Source: Postechiella marina
GTDB lineage: Bacteria > Bacteroidota > Bacteroidia > Flavobacteriales > Flavobacteriaceae
Reading direction: 5' to 3'
Assembly: GCF_039538365.1 (NCBI RefSeq)
Contig: NZ_BAABCA010000005.1
Span: 248,001 to 312,000 of the forward strand
DNA: 64,000 nucleotides
Below, one piece after another: positions 63,357 through 64,000 of this stretch; position 1 is the first letter of the stretch; each line of letters starts with the position of its first letter. A program made the position numbers and the translations under genes. Under the pieces are notes generated by a model. That model ran no database searches and was not told the DNA's origin. It was given only the letters and a program-made list of their open reading frames with translations.

Positions 63357-63460
63357 ATTGAGGCAATTTTAAATAACTGCTTTTTACAACACATACACTA
63401 AATACCTCTATAATAAGTATTTAGTTTTATTATATTAGTGCAATAATAATGTAAGTTGCT

Positions 63461-64000
63461 ATGAAAAAAAATACAACCACTTTAGCTATACTAGTTTTTT
63501 TTATTTATTCGTTTTGTAATGCGCAACACCCTTATACATATAAGCAGCCTAAAACACTTAATGATGGTTGGAAAACAGAAAATTTAAAATTTACACATAT
63601 TGATACATCATTAATTTTTAAGGCTTTAAATCAAATAAAAAATAGAGAAAATAAAATTCATAGTGTTTTATTAATTAAAAACAACAAGCTTATTATAGAA
63701 GAATATTTTAAAAAACATAATGCTAAAACTCCTCACGATATTCGCTCTGTTACCAAAAGTATAAGGTCTATTTTATTAGGTATTGCTATTGATAAAGGCT
63801 TTATAGAAAACATTAACGATCCCATATTAAAATACCTTAAAACTCATGTGCCCAAAAAACATCTTGACAATAGAAAAAAGAATATTACTATAAAAAATCT
63901 TTTAACTATGTCTAGCGGACTTGACTGTAACGATTGGGACAGTAAATCTAAAGGACAAGAAGATAAAGTATCTAGAAAAAAAGATTGGATTCAATACACA
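63461..64000 (+). CDS. Beta-lactamase-family serine hydrolase, C-terminus cut by window edge
   Basis: Class C-like serine hydrolase, first 180 codons seen. Signal peptide about 1-21 (ends FCNAQ), then the family active-site motif S96-V-T-K99 in DIRSVTKSIRSILLGIAIDKG, followed by ITIKNLLTMSSGLDCND, all typical. Likely an exported esterase or peptidase acting on D-amino or ester substrates; true beta-lactamase activity is not implied. The rest of the gene is beyond the window. Confidence 0.9.
   Translation, partial: MKKNTTTLAILVFFIYSFCNAQHPYTYKQPKTLNDGWKTENLKFTHIDTSLIFKALNQIKNRENKIHSVLLIKNNKLIIEEYFKKHNAKTPHDIRSVTKSIRSILLGIAIDKGFIENINDPILKYLKTHVPKKHLDNRKKNITIKNLLTMSSGLDCNDWDSKSKGQEDKVSRKKDWIQYT

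Overview
The window is AT-rich chromosomal DNA from a member of the Bacteroidota, very probably a marine Flavobacteriaceae. The evidence is a cluster of polysaccharide sulfatases, two secreted proteins with C-terminal type IX secretion (T9SS) sorting domains, the absence of Shine-Dalgarno sequences, and many exact copies of the Bacteroidota -7 promoter element TAnnTTTG at sensible distances from start codons. Base composition was judged by eye, not counted. No rRNA, tRNA, CRISPR array, transposase or prophage gene was seen.

Region by region. (1) 1-12.0 kb is an accessory sulfated-polysaccharide locus. Four sulfatases form a tight minus-strand operon, the last one cut by the window edge. Divergent from it is a secreted beta-helix protein with a T9SS tail, followed by a lactonase-like beta-propeller and a fifth, lipoprotein sulfatase. 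No SusC/SusD pair is visible, so this is one flank of a larger locus. (2) 12-29.7 kb is mostly core: sucC, lysA, a sterol-desaturase-family protein, a DUF1624 membrane protein, a DinB-like protein and a PPK2 kinase. A five-gene operon follows (ABC ATPase, ABC permease, MscS channel, DUF6268 protein, sigma-54-type response regulator without an HTH), then grpE-dnaJ, a YceI lipoprotein and a divergent mdaB/LysR pair. (3) 29.7-35.6 kb is an accessory island. It holds a zincin-motif lipoprotein translationally coupled to a small secreted protein and bounded by 15-bp inverted repeats, then a P1 peptidase and an alpha/beta hydrolase, with repeat-rich noncoding junctions and gene remnants. (4) 35.6-52.9 kb is mixed core: FAH-family protein, cNMP/CBS/DUF294 protein with a DnaQ-like exonuclease, MFS transporter, nitronate monooxygenase-like enzyme, RlmI-like methyltransferase, histidine decarboxylase homologue, T9SS cargo, dnaK, sdaA, panB, RluA-type pseudouridine synthase, aldehyde dehydrogenase and acyltransferase. 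(5) 53.0-57.3 kb is an unusual operon of four tandem paralogous multi-pass membrane proteins, preceded by a small anchored protein and followed by a histidine kinase without a recognisable sensor domain. (6) 57.4-64 kb has lrp with a CPBP protease, a Cys/Met-metabolism PLP enzyme, an NhaC antiporter, a peroxiredoxin-thioredoxin-DUF6952 operon and a truncated serine hydrolase.

The strongest candidates for something undescribed are the inverted-repeat-bounded zincin lipoprotein/partner cassette at 30.16-32.51 kb with its structured junctions, the four-paralogue membrane array feeding a histidine kinase at 53.0-57.3 kb, and a shared tandem ATGTCAT element at the same promoter position of the two chaperone operons (27.2 and 46.9 kb). 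The three-dyad operator region between mdaB and its LysR regulator is also clear.
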